Assembly: GCA_031550615.1 (NCBI GenBank)
Contig: JAVBOL010000021.1
Span: 1 to 64,000, forward strand
Source: JAVBOW01 sp031550615
Lineage (GTDB): Bacteria; Bacteroidota; Bacteroidia; Bacteroidales; Rikenellaceae
Direction of reading: 5' to 3'
DNA length: 64,000 nt
A program made the position numbers and the translations under genes. Below the pieces are notes generated by a model. It made no database searches and was not told the DNA's origin. It worked only from the letters and a program-made list of their open reading frames with translations. Below are positions 13,862 to 22,485 of the stretch, one piece after another (position 1 is the stretch's first letter; each line of letters opens with the position of its first letter).

Positions 13862-15253
13862 TTGGACACAAAATTCACTCCATTCATAGACCCCGCCGAG
13901 CTGCGCGAGGCATTGCGCCGCAACGCCGGGGCGACCCCCGGGCAGGTGCGCCGGGTGGTCGACCATGCGCTGGCCCTGAACCGCCTGTCGCTCGACCAGA
14001 CCGCGGTGCTGCTCGGTGCGACCGACCCCGAATCGGTCGGGATCATCATGCAGGGAGCGCAGCAACTCAAACGGGCGGTCTACGGTGAGCGCATAGTGCT
14101 TTTCGCACCCTTATATATAGGTAACCTCTGCACGAACAACTGCCGTTACTGCGGTTTCCGCGCGGGCAACGCCCAGGCCGTGCGGCGCACCCTCTCGGGC
14201 GAGGAGTTGCGCGATGAGGTTTTGGCGTTGGAGGCAACCGGGCAGAAGCGCCTGATACTGGTCTACGGCGAGCATCCGCGCTACGACGCGCCATACATCG
14301 CCTCGACCGTGCGGGAGGTCTACGCCACGCGCGGCGAACAGGGCGGACGCATCAACCGAGTGAATATCAACGCTGCACCGTTCGACATCGAGGGTTTTCG
14401 GACAATTAAGGAGGCTGGAATAGGCACCTACCAGATATTCCAGGAGACCTACGACCCCGAAATATACTCACGCGTGCACCCCTCGGGGCGAAAGTCCGAC
14501 TACGTGTGGCGCCTGACGGCGATGGACCGCGCAATGGAGGCGGGCATCGAAGACGTGGGGCTCGGGGTGCTCTTCGGGCTGGGCGACTGGCGGTACGAGG
14601 TGATGGGCCTGGTGCGCCACACCATCCATCTGGAGGAGTGCTTCGGCACGGGCCCCCACACCATATCCTTTCCTCGCGCCCAACGCGCCTCGGGCATCGA
14701 GCCGGGTGTGGTAAACCCCATTTCGGACGGGGATTTCGAACGCGCGGTGGCCATTCTGCGCCTCGCGGTGCCCTACACGGGCCTGATACTCACCGCCCGC
14801 GAACAGCCCGAGCTGCGTGACCGGCTGATAAATTACGGCATCTCGCAGATCGACGCCGGCACGAAACTCCACATCGGGGGTTACGCCGAAAACCAGGGCG
14901 GACAGCAGCTCGACCGTGAACAGTTTGAGCAGGGCGACCACCGCACCCTGGCCGAGGCGTCGGCGGAATTGATCGAGGCGGGCATGATCCCCTCTTTCTG
15001 CACCGCGTGCTACCGCGTGGGACGCACCGGCGAACACTTCATGGCATTTTCCAAAAAGGGATTTATAAAGCGGTTCTGCACGCCCAACGCCCTTTTGACG
15101 CTGGCCGAATACCTCGAAGATTTCGCCTCACCCGAGTTGAAGGAGAAAGGCTGGAAGCTGATCGAAGGGAAATTATCGGAATTGCCCGACAAGGACAAAC
15201 TGCGCGAAGACCTCGACCGCATAAAACGGGGAGAAAGAGAAATACTATATTAA
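13862..15253 (+). CDS. hydG: [FeFe]-hydrogenase maturase HydG (radical SAM tyrosine lyase)
   Basis: A 463-residue radical SAM enzyme that cleaves tyrosine to make the CO and CN ligands of the hydrogenase H-cluster. It has the CX3CX2C SAM-cluster motif (C90, C94, C97 in CTNNCRYC) and the HydG-specific C-terminal CX2CX22C motif (C380, C383, C406), which holds the auxiliary iron-sulfur cluster; ThiH and other relatives lack this pair. The likely start is a TTG at 13862, since an in-frame stop precedes it and no upstream ATG exists. hydE, hydF and the hydrogenase itself are not in the window. It converges on waaA across a long palindrome. Confidence 0.92.
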   Translation: MDTKFTPFIDPAELREALRRNAGATPGQVRRVVDHALALNRLSLDQTAVLLGATDPESVGIIMQGAQQLKRAVYGERIVLFAPLYIGNLCTNNCRYCGFRAGNAQAVRRTLSGEELRDEVLALEATGQKRLILVYGEHPRYDAPYIASTVREVYATRGEQGGRINRVNINAAPFDIEGFRTIKEAGIGTYQIFQETYDPEIYSRVHPSGRKSDYVWRLTAMDRAMEAGIEDVGLGVLFGLGDWRYEVMGLVRHTIHLEECFGTGPHTISFPRAQRASGIEPGVVNPISDGDFERAVAILRLAVPYTGLILTAREQPELRDRLINYGISQIDAGTKLHIGGYAENQGGQQLDREQFEQGDHRTLAEASAELIEAGMIPSFCTACYRVGRTGEHFMAFSKKGFIKRFCTPNALLTLAEYLEDFASPELKEKGWKLIEGKLSELPDKDKLREDLDRIKRGEREILY

Positions 15254-15389
15254 CCTGGTTATCAGGGTATCCTTGAAAACGTTTAGTGGATGCCGCCTGA
15301 AAATGAAACCGACAACACCCGGGAGCGCGCCAGGGAAGAGAGTGGCCACCGCCCCGCATTTCGCTGCGCGCAGTGTGCGTCAGATTTTG

Positions 15390-15456
15390 CACGAAAAACC
15401 CTTTTTCAACCGCAGCAGCCTTGGCGGCTGTGAGGATTGAAAAAGGGCTTTTCGTG
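15390..15456. terminator. Large palindrome between hydG and waaA, probable bidirectional terminator
   Basis: Arms of 20 bp (15390-15409 and 15437-15456) with one mismatch, an inner GC stem (CAGCAGCC with GGCGGCTG) and A/T runs on both sides lie between convergent genes. The remaining bases of 15254-15484 show no gene. Confidence 0.75.
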
Positions 15457-15484
15457 TGAAATATGGCGTGTAATCCGCACAGCC

Positions 15485-16711
15485 CTAAAAGACGTGCTCG
15501 AGGATCTTGTGTGTCGCGCCTATGTTTTGGGCGATGTACTCCCGCGCCATCTGGCAGCGGTTTTCGTAAACGGTCGGATCGGCCTCCATCTGAGCGATCC
15601 ATTCGTGCAGTTCCTCGGGCGTTTCGATGCTCAGTCCCGCCCCCGAAGCGATCAGTTCGCACGCCTCGCGGAAACGGTGGTCGTTGGGCCCGAAGGCGAC
15701 CGGAATGCCGAATGCCGCAGCTTCGAGCGTGTTGTGTATCCCCACCCCGAAGCCTCCGCCGATGTAGGCGTAGTTGCCGTAGCGGTAGACTGACGAAAGT
15801 ATGCCGATCACGTCGACGACCATAACGCCGAATTGCGATGGATCGACCTTACCGTCGCACTCGGTGTAGCGGATCACAGGCTGCGGACAGCGCGCCACGA
15901 GCGACTCGATGCGCTCAGGGCTTATCTCGTGGGGTGCGATCACGAATTTCATGTCGGGGTGCAGCCTCACCATCTCCATTATTATGTGCTCGTCGGGCGG
16001 CCATGTGCTCCCGGCGACCATCACCCTGCTCCCGGCGGCGAATTGCTCGACGGGCGGTATATTGCGCGCGGCGGCGGCTACGGCGGCCACGCGGTCGAAG
16101 CGGGTGTCGCCGGTGGTGGTTATCGACGTTATGCCGATCTTCTCCAGAAGCGCTTTCGAGGCCCCATTCTGCACGAACATCCATTCGAACATCCTCAGCC
16201 CGCGGCGGAATATGCCCCCCCACGACTTGAAAAATATCTGGTCTTCGCGGAAGATCGCCGAAATGAGGAACGTGCGGCAACCCGAGCGGCGCAACTGCCG
16301 CAGGTAATTGAGCCAGAATTCATATTTTATGAACACCGCGATCCGGGGACGCGCGATGGCCACGAAACGGCGGGCGTTGCGCGGCGTGTCGATAGGCAGA
16401 TAATATACGTAGTCCGCCCCGGCATAACCCTTGCGAATCTCATAGCCCGAGGGCGAAAAGAAGGTCAGCAGTATCTTATATTCGGGATGTGCCTCGCGTA
16501 TGGCCTCGATCAGTGGCCGTCCCTGCTCGAATTCGCCGAGCGACGCGGCGTGCACCCACACCAGCGGCCCGGAAGTGTCTATCGACTGTTTCATCCGGGT
16601 GAAAACGCCCTTGAGCCCTTCGCGGCGCTGGGCGGCCTTACGGTTGAAGCGCGAGGCGACGCGCATGATAAAACCAAAGAGCAGAATGCCCAGGTCGTAT
16701 AAAAATATCAT
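15485..16711 (-). CDS. waaA: Kdo transferase (3-deoxy-D-manno-octulosonate transferase)
   Basis: A 408-residue GT-B glycosyltransferase that attaches Kdo to the lipid A precursor at the inner membrane. The N-terminus holds a membrane-association helix (residues 1-20), followed by WVHAASLGEFEQGRPLI (catalytic-base region, Glu near 60) and YEFWLNYLRQL. The C-terminal domain has the nucleotide-sugar binding YIGGGFGVGIHNTLEAAAFGIPVAFGP segment (about 330-356). The start overlaps the stop of the Crp/Fnr-type gene by 4 bp (ATGA), indicating translational coupling. lpxC/fabZ, lpxA and lpxB lie elsewhere in the window. Confidence 0.95.
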   Translation of the reverse strand: MIFLYDLGILLFGFIMRVASRFNRKAAQRREGLKGVFTRMKQSIDTSGPLVWVHAASLGEFEQGRPLIEAIREAHPEYKILLTFFSPSGYEIRKGYAGADYVYYLPIDTPRNARRFVAIARPRIAVFIKYEFWLNYLRQLRRSGCRTFLISAIFREDQIFFKSWGGIFRRGLRMFEWMFVQNGASKALLEKIGITSITTTGDTRFDRVAAVAAAARNIPPVEQFAAGSRVMVAGSTWPPDEHIIMEMVRLHPDMKFVIAPHEISPERIESLVARCPQPVIRYTECDGKVDPSQFGVMVVDVIGILSSVYRYGNYAYIGGGFGVGIHNTLEAAAFGIPVAFGPNDHRFREACELIASGAGLSIETPEELHEWIAQMEADPTVYENRCQMAREYIAQNIGATHKILEHVF

Positions 16712-17376
16712 TCGAGTATCTCTTTAAGCGCCTTGCGGTTGAGTATTTCGATAAATTCGCCCTCTACGGAGATCACACGCTTCTTTTCGAGCGTTCCGAT
16801 CACGGCTTCGAGCGAGGAGCGCGTGGCTGCGAAATAGTCGGCCACCTCGGCGAAATCGGGCATCAGCACCGTGTTCTGCCCCTCGGACGAGTTATCGAGC
16901 AGGAATGACGCCAGCTTGGCCTCCAGGGAGCGGAAAGAGAGCAGGTAGACCTTCTTGCTCCACGCCCCGGCGCGGTTCGAAATGATGTCGATGAAATTCG
17001 ACAGCACCACCACGTTCTCCTGCATCAGCTCGAACACGAAGCCGCGGTGCAGGGTCAGTATCTGCACATCGTCGCCCTGGGCGACCACATCGACCGGCAA
17101 GCGGTTATACCCGCCGAAAAGGAAGGCCGGGGCGATAAGCTGCGGGGCCTCCACCACGTCGATATTCAGCGTGCGCCCGTCGGGATAGGTCACCTCGCCT
17201 GTGACGGTGCCCGTGAGCAGTATCATCAGCCCCGAATAGGCCGTGTCGCGCCGGGCGATCACCTCGCCGCGCCGGTAGGAGGTCGTTGCGAAATTATCGG
17301 ACGAACCAAGGGCTTGTTGGATCTGCTCGGGGTTGAGTCCGCGAAACAATGGACATCGGGTCAGGATGGAATACAT
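16708..17376 (-). CDS. Crp/Fnr-family transcriptional regulator
   Basis: A 222-residue regulator with an N-terminal cyclic-nucleotide-binding-like beta barrel (about residues 15-125; YRRGEVIARRDTAYSGLMILLTG is typical) and a C-terminal winged HTH (about 150-215; FAEVADYFAATRSSLEAVIGTLEKKRVI). There are no N-terminal cysteines for an Fnr-type iron-sulfur cluster, and the cAMP-contact residues are not conserved, so the signal is unknown. It overlaps waaA by 4 bp. No clear promoter was found in the 180-bp gap upstream. Confidence 0.85.
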   Translation of the reverse strand: MYSILTRCPLFRGLNPEQIQQALGSSDNFATTSYRRGEVIARRDTAYSGLMILLTGTVTGEVTYPDGRTLNIDVVEAPQLIAPAFLFGGYNRLPVDVVAQGDDVQILTLHRGFVFELMQENVVVLSNFIDIISNRAGAWSKKVYLLSFRSLEAKLASFLLDNSSEGQNTVLMPDFAEVADYFAATRSSLEAVIGTLEKKRVISVEGEFIEILNRKALKEILE

Positions 17377-17558
17377 AAACGGCTCGTTTTATTGCCGTGA
17401 AGGTATGGCTTTTCGATGAAATATCCAAAAAGCGCACCCTCCGACAACCGGATCGCCGGCATCGCGACATGAGATGACGAAGCTGAGCATAATGTGCGCC
17501 AGATGTTGCGCATCGCCCGAGCATCAAACCGGAGCAGCCTTTGGGCGGCCCAACGAAG

Positions 17559-17978
17559 CTACACCGCTTTGGCGTGTAGCGTCACCTCGACGTTTCCCCT
17601 CGTAGCGTTAGAATAAGGGCAGACCTGGTGGGCCTGGGCGGTGAGTTCTTCGGCGGTTTTCTGGTCCACGCCTTCTATCTCGACGTTCATTTCCACGGAG
17701 AGCATAAACCCTCCGTTGCCGTTTTTGCCTATGCTCACCCTCGCCGTGACGCTCGACGTGAGCCTGAGTTTGCGCAGCAGGGCCACATGGGCCAGCGCGC
17801 TGCCGAAACAGGCGGCGTAACCCGCGGCGAAAAGCTGCTCGGGGTTGGTGTGCTTATCGTCCGGTCCTCCCATGGCCATGGGCGGGCGCACGTCGAAATC
17901 CAGAATTCCGTCAGACGAGCGGACATGTCCGCCACGCCCTCCCACCGAAGTTACCTCGGCTGTGTAGATCGCTTCCAT
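17559..17978 (-). CDS. ohr: Organic hydroperoxide resistance protein (Ohr/OsmC)
   Basis: A 139-residue OsmC-superfamily thiol peroxidase that reduces organic and fatty-acid hydroperoxides. The two redox cysteines are present: C57 in AACFGSA and C120 in VCPYSNATRGN. The Arg of GGRGGHVRSSDG (about R20) and an early Glu complete the usual active site. The length is typical of Ohr. It is monocistronic; the flanking 17377-17558 gap holds no gene. An OhrR-type repressor is not adjacent. Confidence 0.92.
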   Translation of the reverse strand: MEAIYTAEVTSVGGRGGHVRSSDGILDFDVRPPMAMGGPDDKHTNPEQLFAAGYAACFGSALAHVALLRKLRLTSSVTARVSIGKNGNGGFMLSVEMNVEIEGVDQKTAEELTAQAHQVCPYSNATRGNVEVTLHAKAV

Positions 17979-18041
17979 AATTTTGTTATATAGGTTTTGT
18001 TTTTATCCAACGCAAATAGCATACCATTTAAGAGATTGGAT

Positions 18042-18049
18042 TATCTTTG
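18042..18049 (+). promoter_or_regulatory. -7 promoter box of the ROK gene
   Basis: TATCTTTG fits the consensus; transcription would start near 18056, giving a leader of about 36 nt. The -33 box is weak. Confidence 0.55.
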
Positions 18050-18091
18050 TGGTTCTACACCAAGAAAAACCAACGACAAAACATAACCTAA

Positions 18092-19195
18092 ATGAATTAC
18101 GCTAACGACTCTCGCACGGTGGTAACCCTCGACGCAGGGGGCACCAACTTCGTCTTCGGGGCGATCCGCGGCAACCAGAACGTGGTGGAGCCCATCACCA
18201 TGCCCTCTATGGCCGACAACCTGGACAACTGCATGGCCCAGCTGCGCAAAGGGTTCCAAATGGTGATCGACCAACTCGCCGTGAAACCCGTCGCCATCAG
18301 CTTCGCGTTCCCCGGCCCCGCCGACTACCCCGCGGGGATCATCGGGGGCTACCTGCCCAACTTCCCCTCTTTCCGCGACGGGGTGGCCCTGGGCCCCTCG
18401 CTGAGCGAGTATTTCTCTCTTCCGGTCTACATCAACAACGACGCCGACCTGTTCGCATACGGCGAGGCGATAGCCGGGGCGCTGCCCGAGGTCAACCGCC
18501 GCCTGAGCGAGGCGGGAAGTGCCAAGCAGTACAAAAACATGCTGGGTTACACCTTCGGCACGGGCTTCGGCATCGGCGTGGTGACCGACAACAAACTGCA
18601 CATCGGCGACAATTCGTGCACCGAAACCTTTTGCCTTAACAATAAGAAGTACCCCGGTGTGATGGTCGAGGAGAGCGTGAGCATCCGCGCTATCAAGCGC
18701 GTCTACGGCGAAAAGATCGGCAACCCCGACCACGGCCTCGACCCCAAGCAGATATCCGAGGTGATCGAAGGCAAACGCGAGGGCGATAAACAGGCCGCCC
18801 TGGCCGCATACGCCGAAATGGGCGAGATAGCCGGCGACGCGATGGCCACCGCGGTGACCATAATAGACGGACTGATCGTAATAGGCGGCGGCCCGACCGG
18901 CGCGAAGCAGTATATCTACCCCGCGCTTCTGAAAGAGATGCGCTCGCAGATCAAAACCCTCGCAGGCGAACCCCTCGACAAGGTGCAGATGAAGGTCTAC
19001 AACCTGGACGACGAGGCTGAATTCAAAGAGTTCGCAAAGGGCCAGCAGCGCGAGATAAAGGTCTACGGCACGGACAAGACCGTGAGCTACGACCCCGAGA
19101 AGCGCATCGGCATCATAACCTCGGAATTAGGTGCGAGCCGGGCTATTTCTCTGGGTGCCTACGCGTTCGCGCTCAGCAAGATCGACGGGGAATAA
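18092..19195 (+). CDS. ROK-family sugar kinase-like protein
   Basis: A 367-residue ROK protein. The N-terminal phosphate-binding loop reads LDAGGTNFVFGAI (residues 10-22) and the catalytic Asp lies in VYINNDADLFAYGEA (about 112-126). GYTFGTGFGIGVV is the second phosphate loop. The zinc-binding CxCGxxGC motif found in many ROK glucokinases and repressors is missing. There is no N-terminal HTH, so it is an enzyme rather than a repressor. The substrate is unknown (glucose, fructose or an amino sugar are possible). It is single, ending at a strong bidirectional terminator. Confidence 0.82.
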   Translation: MNYANDSRTVVTLDAGGTNFVFGAIRGNQNVVEPITMPSMADNLDNCMAQLRKGFQMVIDQLAVKPVAISFAFPGPADYPAGIIGGYLPNFPSFRDGVALGPSLSEYFSLPVYINNDADLFAYGEAIAGALPEVNRRLSEAGSAKQYKNMLGYTFGTGFGIGVVTDNKLHIGDNSCTETFCLNNKKYPGVMVEESVSIRAIKRVYGEKIGNPDHGLDPKQISEVIEGKREGDKQAALAAYAEMGEIAGDAMATAVTIIDGLIVIGGGPTGAKQYIYPALLKEMRSQIKTLAGEPLDKVQMKVYNLDDEAEFKEFAKGQQREIKVYGTDKTVSYDPEKRIGIITSELGASRAISLGAYAFALSKIDGE

Positions 19196-19208
19196 ACGTC
19201 ACGGCAGC

Positions 19209-19251
19209 AAAAAACATGTGCGCAGCTTTTCCGGCTGCGCACATGTTTTTT
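19209..19251. terminator. Bidirectional terminator between convergent genes
   Basis: An 18-bp perfect stem (19209-19226 with 19234-19251) with a GC core and A/T ends on both sides. Confidence 0.9.
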
Positions 19252-20097
19252 TTACTGCGGGACGAATATATAGGTTATCGTGCCTTTCTGTTTCTCCGGG
19301 GCGGAAGGATCCGCGTTGAACCGGGAATTGAGCGCGGCGCCGACCGCCGCCCTGGTCATGCATTCGTCGACCGAGGCCGACCACTCCGAAGGGGTCGCCG
19401 CCGTCACCTCGCCGCTGCGGTTTACCGTCACCGCCACCGCGATCTCGCCGCCCCCTTCGCATTGGTAGGCGGGAACGAACAGGTAAACCGATGTGCGCAG
19501 GGGTTTTATGAGGGTAAACGACACGGTTACGTTGCCCTGCACCTTCACGTCGCCTCCCGCCCCGGCGGCTTTTCCCGAGCCGGACGCGTTTTGCGTGCCT
19601 ATGGCCGCGGCGCGGCGCAGCCCCTCCTCGTAGGCGCGCCGGTTGGCAGCCGAGCCTTCGAGGGCGGCGGCGGCCTGGTCATAGATCTCCTGGGCGTCGG
19701 TCCCCTTGGCGTCGCGCAGGGCGGAGTTCAGTCCCCTCTCGTCGGGCGAGTTGCCCGAGGAGCCTCCCGCGCCCCTGTCCTGCGCCCCGGTGTTGGAAAC
19801 GAGGTTCTTGACGCCCGTAAGCTGTTCGCCGGCCAGTTGGCGTAGCTGTTCCTGCTGCTGTTGCATCTGCACCAGCTCACGCTCGTCCATAACGTCGATA
19901 TAGATCACTTCGGGCTGGTTGCGCGCCCCCATAAAAACCTTGACGGACATAAAAGCGATGGCGGCAAGCAGGTAGACTATCACCGTGACGCACAATCCCG
20001 CGCGGTGGTCCCAGGCCCACTCCCCGGGATCGGACTTCGGAGGTGCGATCGCGGGCGTAACGGGCTTACGCAGGGGTATGTCGGGGCGCGCTGTCAT
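19252..20097 (-). CDS. TonB-like protein with one membrane segment
   Basis: A 281-residue protein. A short cytoplasmic N-terminus (about 1-33) precedes one transmembrane helix (about 34-54, VTVIVYLLAAIAFMSVKVF). Then come a Gln-rich coiled-coil stretch (MQQQQEQLRQL), a low-complexity Gly/Ala/Ser linker, and a C-terminal domain resembling the TonB C-terminus (VAVTVNRSGEVTAATP, later FNADPSAPEKQKGTITYIFV). It would span the periplasm and could transmit energy to outer-membrane receptors. ExbB/ExbD are encoded 15 kb away. A Pro-rich spanning region is lacking, so it is an atypical TonB. Confidence 0.68.
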   Translation of the reverse strand: MTARPDIPLRKPVTPAIAPPKSDPGEWAWDHRAGLCVTVIVYLLAAIAFMSVKVFMGARNQPEVIYIDVMDERELVQMQQQQEQLRQLAGEQLTGVKNLVSNTGAQDRGAGGSSGNSPDERGLNSALRDAKGTDAQEIYDQAAAALEGSAANRRAYEEGLRRAAAIGTQNASGSGKAAGAGGDVKVQGNVTVSFTLIKPLRTSVYLFVPAYQCEGGGEIAVAVTVNRSGEVTAATPSEWSASVDECMTRAAVGAALNSRFNADPSAPEKQKGTITYIFVPQ

Positions 20098-20180
20098 GAA
20101 ATGGTGCAGTAGGGAGGCAAAATTACTATTTCTTCGGTAAAATATTATACCTTTGTGGTCAAATTAAAAATTATACACCC

Positions 20181-21575
20181 GTGGATTACAAACAGAAGAC
20201 ACTCAAAGCGCCTGTAACTTTCACCGGCAAAGGCCTTCACACCGGGCTGAACGTCACCATGCGCGTGGTTCCGGCGGCGGAAAACACAGGCATCGTTTTC
20301 AAGCGCGTCGACCTCGAGGGCCAGCCCGTCATCGAGGCGCTGGGCGACTACGTGACCGACACCTCGCGCGGCACGACGATCCAGAAAGGCAACGTGCGCA
20401 TATCGACCATAGAACATATCATGGCCTCGCTGTGGACCCTGGGCGTGGACAACGCCGTGGTGGAGATCGACGCGCCCGAGGTGCCCATCATGGACGGCTC
20501 GGCAAAGGAGTACGCCCGCGCGATAAACGAAACGGGACTCGAAGAGCAGGATGCCGACCGCGTATACTACGAGCCCAGCGAAAGGGTGACTTTCACCCTC
20601 CCCGAAAACGGCGTGGAGATAACCATACTGCCCGACAACCAGTACAGCGTGTCGGTGCACATCGACTACAACTCGCGCGTGCTGGGCTGCCAGTACGCCA
20701 CTTTCGGCCCGGCGGACGACTTCACCACGCAGATCGCCCCCTGCCGCACCTTCGCCTTCCTGCACGAGCTCGAACCGCTGCTGGCCGCCAACCTCATCAA
20801 GGGCGGCGATCTGGACAACGCCATCGTGATCGCCGAGCGCCCCACCAGCGCCGAGGAGCTCGAACACCTCAAAAAGATATTCAATAAGCAGGATATCTCG
20901 GTCAATGAGCGCGGTTACCTGAACAACCTCGAACTTCGTTTCGTGAACGAAGCGGCGCGCCACAAGTTGCTCGACATGCTGGGCGATCTGGCGCTGCTGG
21001 GCTGCCGCATCAAGGGCCGCGTGATCGCCACCCGTCCCGGCCACCTCTCCAACACGCAGATCGTAAAGGAGCTCAAGAAGTCCATGAAGCGCGACGCGGC
21101 CAAACCCCGCTACTGCTACGACGCCGCGGCAACGCCGGTCTACGACATAAACCAGATCAAGGGACTGCTGCCCCACCGCCCGCCTTTCCTGCTGGTGGAC
21201 AAGGTGATCTACATCGACAACGACAACGTGGCCGGCATCAAGAACGTGACGATGAACGAGCCCTTCTTCGTGGGCCACTTCCCCGAAGAGCCGGTAATGC
21301 CCGGTGTGCTGATCGTCGAGGCCATGGCGCAGTGCGGAGGCATCCTGGCGCTGCACAACATACCCGACCCCGAGAATTACTCTACATACTTCATGAAGAT
21401 CGACGGGGTGAAGTTCAAACGCAAAGTAGTGCCGGGCGACACCCTGCAGTTCGAGCTGCGCCTGATGGAGCCCATCCGCCGCGGCATCGTGCTCATGGAG
21501 GCCAAAGCCTACGTGGCCGGACAACTCGCCACCGAGGCCATACTCATGGCCCAGGTAGCCAAAACGAAAGCATAA
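20181..21575 (+). CDS. lpxC/fabZ: Bifunctional LpxC deacetylase / FabZ dehydratase
   Basis: A 464-residue fusion typical of Bacteroidetes. Residues 1 to about 300 are the zinc enzyme UDP-3-O-acyl-N-acetylglucosamine deacetylase, the committed step of lipid A synthesis; GKGLHTG, STIEHIMASL (zinc His near 78) and HKLLDMLGDLALLG (zinc His and Asp) are seen. Residues about 318-464 are (3R)-hydroxyacyl-ACP dehydratase, with LPHRPPFLLVDKV and GHFPEEPVMPGVLIVEAMAQ carrying the catalytic His and Glu. The start is GTG at 20181. lpxA follows 11 bp later, so both are co-transcribed. Confidence 0.96.
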   Translation: MDYKQKTLKAPVTFTGKGLHTGLNVTMRVVPAAENTGIVFKRVDLEGQPVIEALGDYVTDTSRGTTIQKGNVRISTIEHIMASLWTLGVDNAVVEIDAPEVPIMDGSAKEYARAINETGLEEQDADRVYYEPSERVTFTLPENGVEITILPDNQYSVSVHIDYNSRVLGCQYATFGPADDFTTQIAPCRTFAFLHELEPLLAANLIKGGDLDNAIVIAERPTSAEELEHLKKIFNKQDISVNERGYLNNLELRFVNEAARHKLLDMLGDLALLGCRIKGRVIATRPGHLSNTQIVKELKKSMKRDAAKPRYCYDAAATPVYDINQIKGLLPHRPPFLLVDKVIYIDNDNVAGIKNVTMNEPFFVGHFPEEPVMPGVLIVEAMAQCGGILALHNIPDPENYSTYFMKIDGVKFKRKVVPGDTLQFELRLMEPIRRGIVLMEAKAYVAGQLATEAILMAQVAKTKA

Positions 21576-21586
21576 AACATAACGAT

Positions 21587-22393
21587 ATGGCGAATATCAA
21601 CCCATTGGCTTATATCCACCCCGACGCACGGTTGGGAGAGAATGTGACCGTAGAACCTTTCGCTTACGTCGGCGCAGACGTCACCCTGGGCGACGAGTGC
21701 TGGATCGGCCCCCACGCCTGTATCATGCCGGGTTCGCGCCTGGGCAAGGGCTGCAGGATACATTCCGGCGCGGTTATCGGCGGCGAGCCCCAGGACCTGA
21801 AATTCAAAGGCGAATACTCGACCTGCGAAATAGGCGACTACACCACCGTGCGCGAGTGCGCCACCGTAAACCGAGGCACGGCGGCCAAAGGCACCACCAA
21901 GGTGGGCAGCCACACGCTGATAATGGCCTGTGCCCACGTGGGGCACGACTGCGTGGTGGGCAGCCACTGCGTTATCGTCAACGCCGTGCTGCTGGCCGGC
22001 GAGGTCGAGGTCGGCGACTGGGCTATCGTGGGCGGCGGTTCGGCCGTGCACCAATTCACGCGCATCGGGGCGCACGCCATGATAAGCGGCGGTTCGCTGG
22101 TGGGCAAGGACGTGCCCCCTTACGTCAAGGCGGCGCACCAACCCCTCTCATACGTGGGCGCCAACTTCATCGGACTGCGCCGCAGGGGATTCACCTCGGA
22201 GCAGATCGGCGACATCCAGGAGATGTTCCGCATCCTGTTCCAGAGCGGTTACGCCTACAACAAGGCCTGTGACATAGTTATGGAGAAGATCCCGCAGAGC
22301 GAAGAGCGCGACGCGGTGGTGGAATTCATCCGCTCATCGAAACGCGGCACCCTGAAACCCTTCAACTCCAACAGGGGCGAAGAAGAGGAGTAA
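21587..22393 (+). CDS. lpxA: UDP-N-acetylglucosamine acyltransferase
   Basis: A 268-residue left-handed beta-helix acyltransferase built from hexapeptide repeats (residues about 5-190), the first enzyme of lipid A synthesis. The catalytic His lies in MACAHVGHDCVVG (about residue 122). SGGSLVGKDVPPYVKAAHQPLSYVGANFIGLRRRGF is the LpxA hallmark block before the C-terminal helices. The start at 21587 (MANINP) follows lpxC/fabZ by 11 bp; longer upstream frames overlap that gene and are rejected. The C-terminus ends in an acidic EEEE tail. Confidence 0.96.
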   Translation: MANINPLAYIHPDARLGENVTVEPFAYVGADVTLGDECWIGPHACIMPGSRLGKGCRIHSGAVIGGEPQDLKFKGEYSTCEIGDYTTVRECATVNRGTAAKGTTKVGSHTLIMACAHVGHDCVVGSHCVIVNAVLLAGEVEVGDWAIVGGGSAVHQFTRIGAHAMISGGSLVGKDVPPYVKAAHQPLSYVGANFIGLRRRGFTSEQIGDIQEMFRILFQSGYAYNKACDIVMEKIPQSEERDAVVEFIRSSKRGTLKPFNSNRGEEEE

Positions 22394-22406
22394 CCCCTCC
22401 CTGCAA

Positions 22407-22451
22407 TAAAAAAAATCCCGCCCGCCGCATTGGCAGGGCGGGATTTTTTTT
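22407..22451 (+). terminator. Terminator after lpxA
   Basis: ATCCCGCCC pairs with GGGCGGGAT, flanked by long A and T runs. Confidence 0.85.
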
Positions 22452-22453
22452 CA

Positions 22454-22461
22454 TACCTTTG
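22454..22461 (+). promoter_or_regulatory. -7 promoter box of dcp
   Basis: TACCTTTG directly after the lpxA terminator; transcription would start near 22468, 18 bp before the ATG. Confidence 0.55.
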
Positions 22462-22485
22462 ACACAATGAAAAAAACCAAACACA

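Noticed and set aside
20145..21524. Long minus-strand ORF of 459 codons opposite lpxC/fabZ
   Set aside because: Antisense shadow of a well-supported fusion gene.
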